The notes: generated from the letters alone by a model not told the origin. DNA of 64,000 bases from JAPUEK01 sp963815355 (GCA_963815355.1 CAWFGJ010000005.1:248001-312000); one strand, 5' to 3'; positions 16,640 through 26,991 are shown, numbered from the stretch's first letter. Translations and numbers: made by a program.

Positions 16640-17381
16640 TTATTCCCCCTTCATCAGCCGGGATGCCAGCGCCTCGGGCAAGCCCGCCGCGCGCATCTTT
16701 TTGGCGGTCGTCATCACATCATAGCCGACCCGGCGAAAGGTCAGCGTGTTGGCCGCCCGGTCAAGGATCGCATAGCCTGCCTGTGCCACGCCGTCACGCG
16801 GCTGACCGACAGATCCGATCACGCCCAGCCAGCGCCGCGAACGGATCAGCGGCAAGGGTTGGGCGAAGATCACGGAGTGGCCCGTCACCTTGCCGGTCAG
16901 ATCGGCGGAGTAAAGCTGCGGGCGGTGCACATGGCCGCAAAAGATCAGCCGCGCATCGGTCACCGAAAAAGACCCGCGCGCCATGGTTTCAGAATTCACA
17001 TAGATCCAGTCCGCCGGATTGTTGGCAGAGGCATGAACCAGCATCAGATCGCCATCTTCGATCACCAGTGGCAGTTCGGACAAGAACGTCTTGTGGCGTT
17101 TGGACAGCCGGTTCACCGTCCAGTCGATCACCCGTTTGGCGTTCGGATTGAACGCGCCGTCGGGCACACCCACTGCGCGGTCATGGTTGCCGCGCAGGCA
17201 CCACGCCCCTTGGGCAACCAGCTCCTCAACTTTCTCAATGCACCATTGAGGGTCGGGGCCATAGCCGACGATATCCCCCAAAGCACGCGATCTGGTCGAT
17301 GTTGCGTTGGGCAAGATCGGTCAGAACCGCCTCAAGCGCCTCTTGATTGGCGTGGATGTCGCTCAAGAGCGCCAGACGCAT
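16640..17381 (-). CDS. Metallophosphoesterase (one-base frameshift)
   Basis: Calcineurin-like phosphoesterase of about 246 residues. The N-terminus from ATG 17381 reads MRLALLSDIHANQEALEAVL (metal-binding DxH); the frame is lost in a run of five G (plus-strand C at 17275-17279) where four would continue into GDIVGYGPDPQWC. After that all family motifs follow: GNHD, LVHASANN and GHVHRPQ. As sequenced only the C-terminal 224 residues read from an unsuitable start. The TAA is directly before the kinase ATG, so the two form an operon; a phosphatase beside a protein kinase hints at opposed roles, which is inference. Confidence 0.85.
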
Positions 17382-17478
17382 GTAATTCTCCCCTTGCCGC
17401 CCGAGGGCAGCCCCAATCGCAAGCCTAAGGTGCCAGACGACGCGCGGCAACGCGACCAAGTAGCCCGGTTGGCCCCAT

Positions 17479-18099
17479 TTACGTCAAAGAGGTGACCCAC
17501 AGCAGCGTTGCATCATCATCCGAGACGGAAATAACATTGTGCCCCATCGAGGCGTCGTAATAGGCGCTGTCGCCCCGGCGCAGATCGACGGGTTCATAAA
17601 ACTCGGTATAAAGCCGGATCACCCCGGTCAGCACATACAGGAACTCTTCGCCGTCGTGGCGGACCCAGCCATCAAAATCGTCCATATCACGGGCGCGGAT
17701 GGTGGCGCGGTAGGGCAGCATCTGCTTTTTGGTCAGCGAGCCTGCCAGCAATTCGTGTTCATAGGTGATGGTCGCGTGGGCCTGACCTTCGCCCATGCGG
17801 GTGGTGACCATTCGTCCAGACACCTGTGCCTTGGAAGGCGGCGTGAACAGTTGCGGCACCGACATGCCCATGCCAAGCGCCAGTTTCTTGAGCGCGTCAT
17901 AGGTGGGGGACATCTGGCCGTTTTCGATCTTGGACAGGGTAGACCGCGCAAGCCCGGCCCGGCCTGCCGCTTGTTCCAGCGTCCAGCCCTTGTCTTTGCG
18001 AAGGTCGCGGACCCGCAGGCCAAGATCCAGCGGTTCAACCGCCGGGGCGCTGCCGCTGTCGCGCGCAATACGGATCAGGCGTTTGGGATCGCTGGACAT
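17479..18099 (-). CDS. XRE-family regulator with C-terminal cupin domain
   Basis: 206-residue transcription factor: helix-turn-helix at about residues 28-82 (LRKDKGWTLEQAAGRAG, then STLSKIENGQMSPTYDALKKLA) and a cupin domain at about 125-200 (EEFLYVLTGVIRLYTEF and LRRGDSAYYDASMGHNV). This architecture senses a small molecule in the cupin barrel and represses or activates nearby catabolic genes. It is divergent from the acyl-CoA-ligase-like gene across a 63-base spacer, its most likely target besides itself. The ligand is unknown. Confidence 0.9.
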   Translation of the reverse strand: MSSDPKRLIRIARDSGSAPAVEPLDLGLRVRDLRKDKGWTLEQAAGRAGLARSTLSKIENGQMSPTYDALKKLALGMGMSVPQLFTPPSKAQVSGRMVTTRMGEGQAHATITYEHELLAGSLTKKQMLPYRATIRARDMDDFDGWVRHDGEEFLYVLTGVIRLYTEFYEPVDLRRGDSAYYDASMGHNVISVSDDDATLLWVTSLT

Positions 18100-18162
18100 A
18101 CGGGTTGCATAGCGGGCCAGCGGCTTGCTTGCAACAAAAGGTAGAGGGCGTTAGCAGGAGAT

Positions 18163-19674
18163 ATGCTTGCCCCTGCCCCCGCCATCGCGCCTTGCCCCGC
18201 GCCGTTCAATCTTGCCGCACAGGCGTTGCGGTTGGCACCTGCGCGCGGCGCCCATCCGGCGCTGGAAATCCTACACGGGGACCGTGTCGAAGTTTGTAGC
18301 TACGGCCAGTTGGAGGCGGCGGTGCGGGGCTGTGGCACCGGGCTTTTGGCGCTGGGTTTGACGCCGGGTGCGCGGGTGCTGATGCGGATGGGCAATAGTG
18401 CGGCCTTCCCGATCTTGTTCCTTGGGGCGATCACGGTGGGTCTGGTGCCTGTGCCGACCTCTGCCGCGCTGACCGAGGCCGAGATCACCCCCATGGCGGC
18501 GGCGCTGAACCCGGCCTTGGTGGTCGCCGATGCGGGGGTCGCCTTGCCCGCCGGCCCGGTGCCGGTGCTGGCGGCGGCGGCTTTGGCCGGTATGGCCACC
18601 CTGCCCCCGGCCGCTTGGGCCATGGGCGACCCGGACAGGCTGGCCTATGTGATTTATACCTCTGGCACCGCGGGCAAGCCGATGGCGGTGGCCCATGCGC
18701 ACCGGGCCCTCTGGGCGCGCGGCATGATGCGGGACGGCTGGGAGGGTCTGGGGCCAAAAGACCGTTTGCTGCACGCGGGGGCGTTCAACTGGACCTACAC
18801 GCTGGGCACGGGCCTTCTGGACCCATGGTCTGTGGGGGCGACAGCGCTGATCCCGGCCAATGGGATGCCCGTGGCAGAGCTTGGGCCCCTTGCGGCGCGG
18901 CACCGGGCGACGATCTTTGCTGCGGCGCCGGGGATATACCGGCAGATGCTGCGCGCGGGGGTGCCGGACTTGCCCGATTTGCGCCACGGGCTTTCGGCGG
19001 GCGAGGCATTGTCACCGGACCTGCGCGCCAAGTGGCAACAGGCGACCGGCACCGATCTGCATGAAGCGTTGGGGCTGTCAGAATGTTCGACCTTTCTGTC
19101 CGGCAGCCCGACCCGGCCCGCCCCTGAGGGCACGGCTGGCTTTGCACAGACGGGGCGGCGGGTTGCCGTTCTGGATGAGACCGGGGCCAACTGTGCGCCG
19201 GATCAGCCCGGCACCTTGGCTGTGCACCGCAATGATCCGGGTTTGATGATCGGTTATCTTGATCAGGCCGAGGCGACCTCCGCCCGGTTCAAGGGCGACT
19301 GGTTTGTCACGGGCGATCAGGTTTCACGCGGGGCGGATGGGGCCTACAGGTTTCTTGGCCGCAGCGATGACATGATGAACGCCGGGGGCTTCAAAGTCTC
19401 CCCCTTGGAGGTCGAGGCGGTGATGGCCACCCTGCCCACCTTGGTCGATTGCGCGGTAACCGAAGTTGAAATCACCACCGGCACGCGGATTATCGCCTGC
19501 TTTTACACCGCGACCGATGACCCCGGACCAGAGGCACTGCGCGCCCATGCCGCCCGGCATCTGGCGCGGTGGAAACAACCGCGCCACTATCAACGCCTTG
19601 ACGCGCTGCCCAGGAATGCCAACTTAAAGCTCAACCGCCGCGCACTGGCCCGGCTCTTGAAAACGGAAATCTGA
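18163..19674 (+). CDS. Class I adenylate-forming (AMP-binding) enzyme
   Basis: 503-residue acyl-CoA synthetase-like enzyme of the benzoate-CoA ligase type. The P-loop YTSGTAGKPMAVAH (about residue 164-177), LGLSECSTFLSG, GDWFVTGDQ and the C-terminal lysine motif LPRNANLKLNRRAL are present. It would activate a carboxylic acid as acyl-AMP and then transfer it to CoA; the substrate cannot be told from sequence. AGGAG lies only two bases before ATG 18163, unusually close. The stop and the next ATG overlap by one base (TGATG). Divergent from the XRE-cupin regulator. Confidence 0.88.
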   Translation: MLAPAPAIAPCPAPFNLAAQALRLAPARGAHPALEILHGDRVEVCSYGQLEAAVRGCGTGLLALGLTPGARVLMRMGNSAAFPILFLGAITVGLVPVPTSAALTEAEITPMAAALNPALVVADAGVALPAGPVPVLAAAALAGMATLPPAAWAMGDPDRLAYVIYTSGTAGKPMAVAHAHRALWARGMMRDGWEGLGPKDRLLHAGAFNWTYTLGTGLLDPWSVGATALIPANGMPVAELGPLAARHRATIFAAAPGIYRQMLRAGVPDLPDLRHGLSAGEALSPDLRAKWQQATGTDLHEALGLSECSTFLSGSPTRPAPEGTAGFAQTGRRVAVLDETGANCAPDQPGTLAVHRNDPGLMIGYLDQAEATSARFKGDWFVTGDQVSRGADGAYRFLGRSDDMMNAGGFKVSPLEVEAVMATLPTLVDCAVTEVEITTGTRIIACFYTATDDPGPEALRAHAARHLARWKQPRHYQRLDALPRNANLKLNRRALARLLKTEI

Positions 19675-20345
19675 TGATCCGCCTTGATATCTTCTCTGAT
19701 CCGGTCTGCCCTTGGTGCATGGTCGGCAAAGCCAATCTGGACCGCGCGCTGGAAGGCCACGCGGACCATCCGTTCCAGATACAATGGCATCCGTTCCAGT
19801 TGAACCCGGACATGCCCCCCGAGGGCGTGGCCAAACGCGACTATCTGGAAGCCAAGTTTGGCGGCAAAGAGCGTGTGGACCAGATTCACGGCCAGTTGCG
19901 CGACGTGGCCAAGCGCAATGGCGTGGATATGGACCCTGATGTCCCGCGGCGCATGCCAAACACCCTGAACGCGCACCGGTTGATCCACTGGGCGGGGCTG
20001 GAGGGGCGGCAGACGCCGGTCGTCTCGGCGCTGTTCCGCGCCTATTGGAAAGAGGGCCGCGATCTGGGCAACCCCGAGGTACTGGCCGATATTGCGGCGG
20101 GCTGCGGGATGGACCGGGATGTGATCAAGCGGCTTTTGGCGTCTGACGCGGATGCCGACGACATTCTGGCGCGGGACGAAGACGCGCGCCAAAAGGGCGT
20201 CAGCGCGGTGCCGACCTTTTTGATCGCCCAGCAATACGTTGTCTCTGGTGCGCAACCGCCGGAAGTGTGGACCAAGGTCATTGCCGAACTGACCGCCAAG
20301 GCCAAGGCGGGAACTTTGGACGCGGACAGCGAGATCGGGCACTAA
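19674..20345 (+). CDS. DsbA family protein, FrnE-type
   Basis: 223-residue thioredoxin-fold protein of the FrnE / 2-hydroxychromene-2-carboxylate isomerase group. The N-terminus MIRLDIFSDPVCPWCMVGK has the CPWC motif (Cys12, Cys15); the family segment GVSAVPTFLIAQQYVVSGAQ comes near the C-terminus. There is no signal peptide, so it acts in the cytosol, unlike periplasmic DsbA. It overlaps the ligase gene by one base and may use a CoA or glutathione conjugate, or simply act as a disulfide oxidoreductase. Confidence 0.9.
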   Translation: MIRLDIFSDPVCPWCMVGKANLDRALEGHADHPFQIQWHPFQLNPDMPPEGVAKRDYLEAKFGGKERVDQIHGQLRDVAKRNGVDMDPDVPRRMPNTLNAHRLIHWAGLEGRQTPVVSALFRAYWKEGRDLGNPEVLADIAAGCGMDRDVIKRLLASDADADDILARDEDARQKGVSAVPTFLIAQQYVVSGAQPPEVWTKVIAELTAKAKAGTLDADSEIGH

Positions 20346-20476
20346 GCGGCCCCTTTGTGCGCTGACGCAGAGAAAGGCCCGGGTCTGCGCGGCAAGGCTG
20401 TTGCCGCCGCGCGGTCCGGTCGCTAACCAGTGGCAAAAGCCGAGGCCTTGGCTGTGCCCCTTTGAAAGCGATTTGC

Positions 20477-21676
20477 ATGACTCCTACAAAACCTTTGTCG
20501 CAGGGCGAATTCGTCGCCCTGATCGCGGCGCTGTTCGCCACGATTGCCATTTCCATCGATGCGATGCTGCCTGCGCTGCCCGAAATCGCCGTAACCTTGT
20601 CGCCCGATGCGGTGAACCGGGCGCAGTTGGTGGTCACCAGCTTTGTCTTTGGCATGGGGCTGGGGACGCTGTTTGTCGGCCCCTTGGCAGATGCCTTTGG
20701 CCGCAAGCCTGTGATCCTTGCGGGGGCGGCGTTGTATGTGGCGGCGGCGGTGGCCTGTTACTTTGCCAACTCATTGGATTTGCTGCTGATCGCCCGTGTC
20801 GTTCAGGGGATCGGGGCGGCGGCTCCGCGCACGGTGTCGATGGCAATGGTGCGCGACCTGTTCAAGGGGCGCGCGATGGCCCAAGTGATGTCTTTCGTGA
20901 TGATGGTGTTCACGCTGGTCCCTGCGGTGGCACCGCTGTTGGGTCAGGGCGTGATTGCGGTGGCGGGCTGGAAATCGATTTTCCTTATTTATGTCCTGTT
21001 CTCGGCGGTCACCATGCTGTGGATGGGGCTGCGCCAACCTGAGACGCTTGCCCCGGAAAACCGTCGCAAGTTGCAGCTATCGACGATTCTGTCGTCGACC
21101 AAGGAGTTGCTGAGCTACCGCATCGTCATCGTCTCGATTGTGGCGCAGACGCTGACGCTGGCCGCGCTGTTTGCGACGCTCTCGTCCATGCAAGGCGTGT
21201 TTGAGCAGCGCTTTGACGCGGCTGAAACCTTCCCGCTGTGGTTTGCCTTTATTGCACTGGTGTCGGGCACCGGCAGTTTCATCAATTCGCGCATCGTCAT
21301 GCGGGTGGGGATGCGGGCTGTTGTTGTCACCACGTATGCCGGGGTTTTGGTGCTGACGCTGGTGTTGCTGGCGATCAACGCCAGCGGGGCGATGCCCGAG
21401 ATGCTGTCCTTTCCAAGCCATCTTTTGTGGAGCATTGCGCTCTTTGGCATGATGGGGCTGTCGATGGGCAACCTGAACGCGCTGGCGATGGAGCCGGTGG
21501 GCCATATTGCGGGGCTGGCGGCGTCGGTGACCAGCGCCATCTCGACGGTGCTGTCGGTGTTGCTGGCGGTGCCGGTCGGGTTGGCCTTCAATGGCACGGC
21601 ACTGCCGCTGATGGCGGGGGTCGCGGTCTATGTCGCGCTGGCGCTGTTGGCCATGCGCTTTGCGGGCAAGCGGTGA
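20477..21676 (+). CDS. MFS transporter, Bcr/CflA drug-efflux type
   Basis: 399-residue inner-membrane transporter with about 12 hydrophobic segments. The opening FVALIAALFATIAISIDAML and PALPEIA, the motif A segment GPLADAFGRKPVIL, and RVVQGIGAAAPRTVS are those of the Bcr/CflA family of proton-coupled drug and sulfonamide exporters. ATG 20477 is chosen over TTG 20462. It is a separate unit from the DsbA-type gene, 131 bases upstream, and is nearly convergent with mfd: they meet at 21676/21677. Confidence 0.92.
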   Translation: MTPTKPLSQGEFVALIAALFATIAISIDAMLPALPEIAVTLSPDAVNRAQLVVTSFVFGMGLGTLFVGPLADAFGRKPVILAGAALYVAAAVACYFANSLDLLLIARVVQGIGAAAPRTVSMAMVRDLFKGRAMAQVMSFVMMVFTLVPAVAPLLGQGVIAVAGWKSIFLIYVLFSAVTMLWMGLRQPETLAPENRRKLQLSTILSSTKELLSYRIVIVSIVAQTLTLAALFATLSSMQGVFEQRFDAAETFPLWFAFIALVSGTGSFINSRIVMRVGMRAVVVTTYAGVLVLTLVLLAINASGAMPEMLSFPSHLLWSIALFGMMGLSMGNLNALAMEPVGHIAGLAASVTSAISTVLSVLLAVPVGLAFNGTALPLMAGVAVYVALALLAMRFAGKR

Positions 21677-24600
21677 TCAGCCCTTGGGCTTCACGACCTT
21701 TTCGGCCAGATCACGGGCGATCGCAAACGCGCCCTTGATCCGGTCGGCTTCGGATTTCATCTCGCCCAGCAAGACCACCTTGTTGCCCTGAACCTTGGCG
21801 GCGGGGCCTTGCGCCCGGAGGAATTCCACCAAGCCAGCGGGGTTGGCGAATTTGTCGTTGTGGAATTGCACCGTGGCCCCTTTGACCCCGGCATCCAGGC
21901 GGCTGATCCCGGCGCGTTTGCACATGGATTTGATCCGCACGATCAGCATGAGGGTGTTCACCTCTTTCGGCAACGGGCCGAAACGGTCGATCATCTCGGC
22001 GGCAAAGCCTTCGAGTTCCACTTTGGTCGCCAGCGAGGACAGCCGGCGGTAAAGGCCAAGGCGGATGTCCAGATCGGGGATGTAGCTTTCCGGGATCATC
22101 ACCGGCACGCCGAGGTTGATCTGCGGTGACCACTGATCGTCAACTGCGCTCAGCCCCTGCAATTCACCCGATTTGATCTTGGCAATCGTTTCTTCCAGCA
22201 TGGCCTGATACAGTTCATAGCCCACTTCCTTGATATGGCCGGATTGCTCTTCGCCCAACAGGTTCCCCGCCCCGCGCAGGTCAAGGTCATGCGAGGCAAG
22301 GTTGAAGCCCGCGCCAAGGTTATCAAGGCTGCCCAGAAGCCGCAGACGCTTTTGCGCCTGAGGCGTCAGCGGGCTGCGGGGCTTGGTGGTCAGGTAGCAA
22401 TAGGCGCGGGTCTTGGAGCGGCCCACCCTGCCCCGGATCTGGTAAAGCTGGCTGAGGCCGAACATATCGGCCCGGTGCACGATCATCGTGTTGGCGGTCG
22501 GAATATCCAAACCGCTTTCCACGATAGACGTGGCGATCAACACATCAAACTTGCCGTCGTAGAATTGATTCATCCGGTCATCCAGGTCCCCCGCCGCAAG
22601 CTGACCGTGGGCAACAACGTAGCTGACCTCTGGCACATGGGTCTTCAGGAAGTCCTCGACGTCGGGCAGATCAGAGATGCGGGGCACAACATAGAAGCTT
22701 TGCCCACCTCTGAAATGTTCCCGCAACAGCGCTTCGCGCAGGGTCAGGGTGTCAAATTCCGAAATATAGGTGCGGATCGCCAGACGATCGACGGGTGGCG
22801 TGGCGATGATCGACAGGTCCCGCACCCCGGTCAGCGACAATTGCAGCGTGCGCGGAATGGGCGTGGCGGTCAGGGTCAGAACATGGACCTCGGAGCGCAT
22901 TTCTTTCAGCCGCTCTTTGTGGCCGACACCGAAGTGTTGTTCTTCGTCAATGACGAGCAGGCCGAGGTTTTTGAACCGCACAGACTTGGCCAAAAGCGCG
23001 TGGGTGCCGACGACGATATCCACGGTGCCGTCCGCCATGCCCGCGCGGGTGGCGTTGGCGGCTTTGGCAGAGACAAAGCGGCTAAGCGGGTGGACGTTGA
23101 TGGGAAAGCCGCGGAACCGTTCCACAAAGCTGCGGAAGTGTTGGCGGGCCAACAGGGTTGTCGGGCAAATCACCGCCACCTGCATGCCCGCAAGCGCCGC
23201 GACAAAGGCCGCGCGCATCGCGACCTCGGTCTTGCCAAAGCCGACGTCGCCCACAACGAGGCGGTCCATCGGGCTGCCCTTTTCCAGATCCGCGACCACA
23301 TCGGCAATCGCCGACAGCTGATCTTCGGTTTCCTGATAGGGGAAACGGGCAGCAAACGCCTCCCAGATGCTGTGGGGGGCTTCTAGGATCGGGGCGTGGC
23401 GCAGGGCGCGTTCCGCGGCGATACGCATCAACTTGTCGGCAATCTCGCGGATGCGTTCCTTGAGCTTGGCCTTCTTGGCCTGCCAGGCACCGCCCCCCAG
23501 ACGGTCCAGAAGACCCTCTTCATGGCCATAGCGGCTGAGCAGTTCGATATTCTCGACCGGCAGATAAAGTTTCGCGTTTTCAGCGTATTCCAAGGCGACG
23601 CAGGCATGGGGCGCGCCAAGGGCCGTGATCGTTTCCAGCCCAAGATAGCGCCCGACCCCATGTTCGACATGCACCACCAGATCACCGATGGACAGGGTGT
23701 CCACCTCGCGCAGGAAGTTGTCGGCCTTGCGTTTGCGCAGGGGTTTGGAGACCAGCCGGTCGCCCAGCACATCCTGTTCCGAGATCACCGCAAGGCCGGG
23801 TGCTGCAAAGCCCGCTTCCAGCGCCCAGACCATCAGGAACAGTTGCCCACGCCCTTCGGGAACCTCGCGGAAATCCTTGATCTCCTTGGCATTTGTGATC
23901 TTCTGATCTTCCAGAAGGCCCTTCAGACGCTCGCGCGCGCCTTCGGACCAAGACGCGATAACCACGTTGCGCTCTTGCAGCAGTTTGCGAAGATGATCCG
24001 CCAAGGCATCGAAAAGACTAACGTTTTCCTGTTGACGCTCTGGCGCGAAGCTGCGGCCGATGCGGCCTTGGGCGTCCAGCACCCCCGGCCCCGGTGCTTG
24101 CGGCAGAGGCGAAAGTTGGATCACGCGGTGGCGGGCAATCGCGGCTTCCCAAGCGGCATCATCCAGATACAACAGCCCCGGAGCGCAGGGTTTATAGACC
24201 GTCTCCAGCCGCCCCTTTGGGCCATTGCCTCGCGGCGGGCGTCGTATTGATCCTCTATCCCCTCCCAGCGCGACAGGCGCGCGGCGGTGAATTGATCATC
24301 CAGCATGACGGTGGCGTCGGGCAGATAGTCAAACAGGGTTTCCATCTCTGCGTGGAAATAGGGAAGCCAATGTTCCATCCCCTGATGTTTGCGCCCGGCC
24401 GAGACGGCCTCATACAGCGGGTCGTCGGAGCCTGCGGTGCCGAACTCAACCCGGTAGGTCTGCCGGAAACGGGTGATGGCGGCCTCATCAAGGATGATTT
24501 CCGACATCGGCGCAAATTCGATGGCTTTCAGCTTTTCGGTGGTGCGTTGGGTGATCGGATCAAAGCGGCGCGCGCCATCCAGAACGTCGCCAAAGAAATC

Positions 24601-25119
24601 CAGCCGGATCGGACCGCCCTCACCCGGTGGGAAGATGTCGACGATCCCGCCGCGGATCGCGAAATCGCCGGGCTCTGACACGGTGGACACCGGAGAGAAC
24701 CCCATGCGCGCGAGGAACCCCTTGAGCCGTTGCTCGTCCACCCGGTCGCCGACGCGGGCAGCAAAAGAGGCCTGACGCAGCACTGCCCGTGTCGGCAGGC
24801 GCTGGGTGGCGCTGCTCATCGTGGTCAGCAGAACGAAAGCACCGGGAAGACCTGCGCTGAGCGTGGCAAGGGCCGCCATGCGGCGGGCCGAGATATCCGG
24901 GTTAGGCGAGACGCGGTCATAGGGCAGGCAATCCCAAGCGGGCAGTTCCAGCACTACCGCCCCCGGCACCATGACGGCAAGGGCAGCGCGCATCGCCTCC
25001 ATCCGCTTGTCGTCGCGGGCAACGTGGATAATGGGCGCGCCCTTTTCCAGTTCACGCGCCAGAAGCCGGGCGTCAAAGCCTTCGGGCGCGCCGCCCAGAA
25101 CAATGCGCCCAGCCGTCAT
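21677..25119 (-). CDS. mfd: Mfd, transcription-repair coupling factor (one-base frameshift)
   Basis: Two adjoining frames together make a full Mfd of about 1150 residues, the ATP-driven translocase that removes RNA polymerase stalled at DNA damage and recruits UvrA. The N-terminal part (UvrB-like domains, 24230-25119) has ILDEAAITRFRQTYR; the C-terminal part starting near 24220 holds the RNAP-interaction domain, Walker A VVGDVGFGKTEVAMRAAF, DEEQHFG and helicase motif TATPIPRTL. The join needs one base added in the run at about 24212-24221. Without it the N-terminal frame ends in an unrelated tail at 24121. Confidence 0.92.
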
Positions 25120-25122
25120 CGG

Positions 25123-25707
25123 TCAGCCCAGATAGCTGAGATGCATGTTTTGCCACATCCCGAACAGCGAGGTGACAAAAATTGCAATCATGCCAAGAAA
25201 TTGGGTCGATACCCGGTGGCGGAACAGGCGGCGGTGCAGGGTGTCGCCGCTGTTCTCGCCGCTTTCAATCCGCACGGCGGTGCGCAGCGACAGCATCATC
25301 AGGATTGTGACCGGTGCCATAAGGAACAACAGCGCCTGCGCGACCTCGATCCAGTAATAAAAGCCCAGAATGCCAAGAGCCGAGATCACAAAGGTCACAA
25401 ACCCGATCAACCAGATTCCTGCCGAGCGAGAGATATACAGCATCCGGTCGACGTTGATGCGGACCATGGTTTCAAGGTCAATTTGGGTCTGGCCGCCTTC
25501 GCGGCGGGCGCGACTGATCATGTCAAAGGGCACACCCAGCACCCAATGGCTTGCCGTGGACCACAGCACCGCCAACATGATCCAATACCAAAGATTCGAG
25601 AAAGATCTTGTATCGATCAGTTCGAAAATAATCTTATACCAGTCCAAACCTGACCCCGTATCGACAGAAGGTGCGGATTTGTCCGCTTGAGACGCGCGCC
25701 TTTCCAT
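25123..25707 (-). CDS. SufBCD-associated membrane protein
   Basis: Membrane protein of the type named component of SufBCD complex in Rhodobacteraceae. The conserved opening is LDWYKIIFELIDTRSFSNLW, with hydrophobic stretches at about residues 44-60, 97-120, 124-145 and 165-185 (numbered from 25707). The start is uncertain: ATG 25707 gives 194 residues, while TTG 25647 would begin exactly at the conserved LDWYKII and has GGGG just upstream. It lies three bases after mfd's start and divergent from hemB. Function beyond the family name is unknown to me. Confidence 0.7.
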   Translation of the reverse strand: MERRASQADKSAPSVDTGSGLDWYKIIFELIDTRSFSNLWYWIMLAVLWSTASHWVLGVPFDMISRARREGGQTQIDLETMVRINVDRMLYISRSAGIWLIGFVTFVISALGILGFYYWIEVAQALLFLMAPVTILMMLSLRTAVRIESGENSGDTLHRRLFRHRVSTQFLGMIAIFVTSLFGMWQNMHLSYLG

Positions 25708-25777
25708 GGCAGGCAAGGCACCAAACCGCAAGCCCCTTCGCCGGATCAGCACCGGCGTATTGCCACCGGAGAACCTT

Positions 25778-26773
25778 ATGCACCCAGTTGCCGCACCCGA
25801 TCACCGTTTTCGCAGGTTGCGCGGGTCTGCCCCCTTGCGCGCGCTGGTGCAGGAAAATCACCTGACCGCGAGCGATTTCATCTGGCCCGTCTTTGTGCGC
25901 GACGGGGTCGGTCTGCGCGAGCCGATCCACGCGATGCCCGGTGTGGCGCGCCTAAGCGTCGATCTGGTGGTCGAAGCCGCGCAGGAAGCGGCAGAGTTGG
26001 GGATTCCGGCGATATGCCTGTTTCCCTATACAGACGCGCGCCTGAAAACCTTGGACTGCGAAGAGGCGTGGAACCCTGACAACCTGACCAACCGGGCCAT
26101 TCGCGCAATCAAGGCCGCCGTGCCCGGCATTTCGGTTATGACGGATGTGGCGCTGGACCCTTACAACGCCTTGGGTCAGGACGGGTTGGTGCGCGACGGT
26201 GAGGTTTTGAACGATGAGACCGTCGAGGCCTTGGTCAAGATGGCCTTGGCGCAGGCCGAGGCGGGGGCGGATATACTGGGGCCCTCGGATATGATGGACG
26301 GCAGGATCGGGGCGATGCGGGCCGCGCTGGAGGGTGCGGGGCATCAGCAAGTGGCGATCTTGAGCTATGCGGCGAAATACGCCAGCGCGTTTTACGGCCC
26401 GTTTCGCGATGCCGTTGGCGCCTCGGGGGTGCTGAAGGGCGACAAGAAGACCTATCAGATGAACCCGGCCAATTCGGATGAGGCGTTGCGGCTGGTTGAG
26501 CGGGATCTGCGCGAAGGCGCGGATATGGTGATGGTCAAGCCCGGGATGCCCTATCTGGATATTTGCCGTCAGGTGAAAGACGCCTTTGGCGCGCCGACCT
26601 TTGCCTATCAGGTTTCGGGTGAGTACGCGATGATCGTGGGGGCCGCCGAGCGCGGCTGGATCAAGAGGGAGGACGCGATGCTGGAAAGCTTGATGGCCTT
26701 CAAACGGGCGGGCTGTGATGGGGTTTTGACCTATTTCGCGCCGGCGGCGGCCCGGTTGCTGCGGACGGGCTGA
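25778..26773 (+). CDS. hemB: Delta-aminolevulinic acid dehydratase
   Basis: 331-residue porphobilinogen synthase that condenses two 5-aminolevulinate molecules, an early step of haem and bacteriochlorophyll synthesis. Schiff-base lysines are in SYAAKYASAFYGPFRDA and MVKPGMPYLD. The metal loop is DVALDPYNALGQDG, with Asp in place of the zinc cysteines, so it is of the magnesium/zinc-independent type common in alphaproteobacteria. ATG 25778 has GGAGA at 25768-25772, five bases away; an earlier in-frame ATG (25706) adds a non-homologous extension. Confidence 0.97.
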   Translation: MHPVAAPDHRFRRLRGSAPLRALVQENHLTASDFIWPVFVRDGVGLREPIHAMPGVARLSVDLVVEAAQEAAELGIPAICLFPYTDARLKTLDCEEAWNPDNLTNRAIRAIKAAVPGISVMTDVALDPYNALGQDGLVRDGEVLNDETVEALVKMALAQAEAGADILGPSDMMDGRIGAMRAALEGAGHQQVAILSYAAKYASAFYGPFRDAVGASGVLKGDKKTYQMNPANSDEALRLVERDLREGADMVMVKPGMPYLDICRQVKDAFGAPTFAYQVSGEYAMIVGAAERGWIKREDAMLESLMAFKRAGCDGVLTYFAPAAARLLRTG

Positions 26774-26797
26774 GCGCGCGCGGGTGGCGGCGGCGCA

Positions 26798-26818
26798 GCG
26801 GGGGTTTCACACCCCCGC
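26798..26818. terminator. Hairpin after hemB
   Basis: GCGGGGGT (26798-26805) pairs perfectly with ACCCCCGC (26811-26818) around TTCAC. No T-run follows; instead comes the segment GTGGAGTATTTG, the core also seen in the inverted repeat near 12.1 kb. It probably ends hemB transcription. The remaining spacer to 26991 shows no gene. Confidence 0.5.
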
Positions 26819-26991
26819 GCCCCCGTGGAGTATTTGTCCAAGGTGATGGGCCTTTTGAGCGGGATTTTTCGAATTGGTGGGGATGCGCGCCTTGTTGCCT
26901 TTGCCACGCGCGGCGCGTGACAGGGGGGTGCACGCGCGCTAAGATGCGCCAAAAGGGGGAGTAAACCCCGGATGAGGCAGGAGCGAGAGCA

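Noticed and set aside
15389..17428. Long rightward frame of 679 codons opposite the kinase and phosphoesterase genes
   Set aside because: It is antisense to clear kinase and phosphoesterase motifs, has arginine/histidine-rich composition and no recognisable domain; long mirror frames are common at this GC content.
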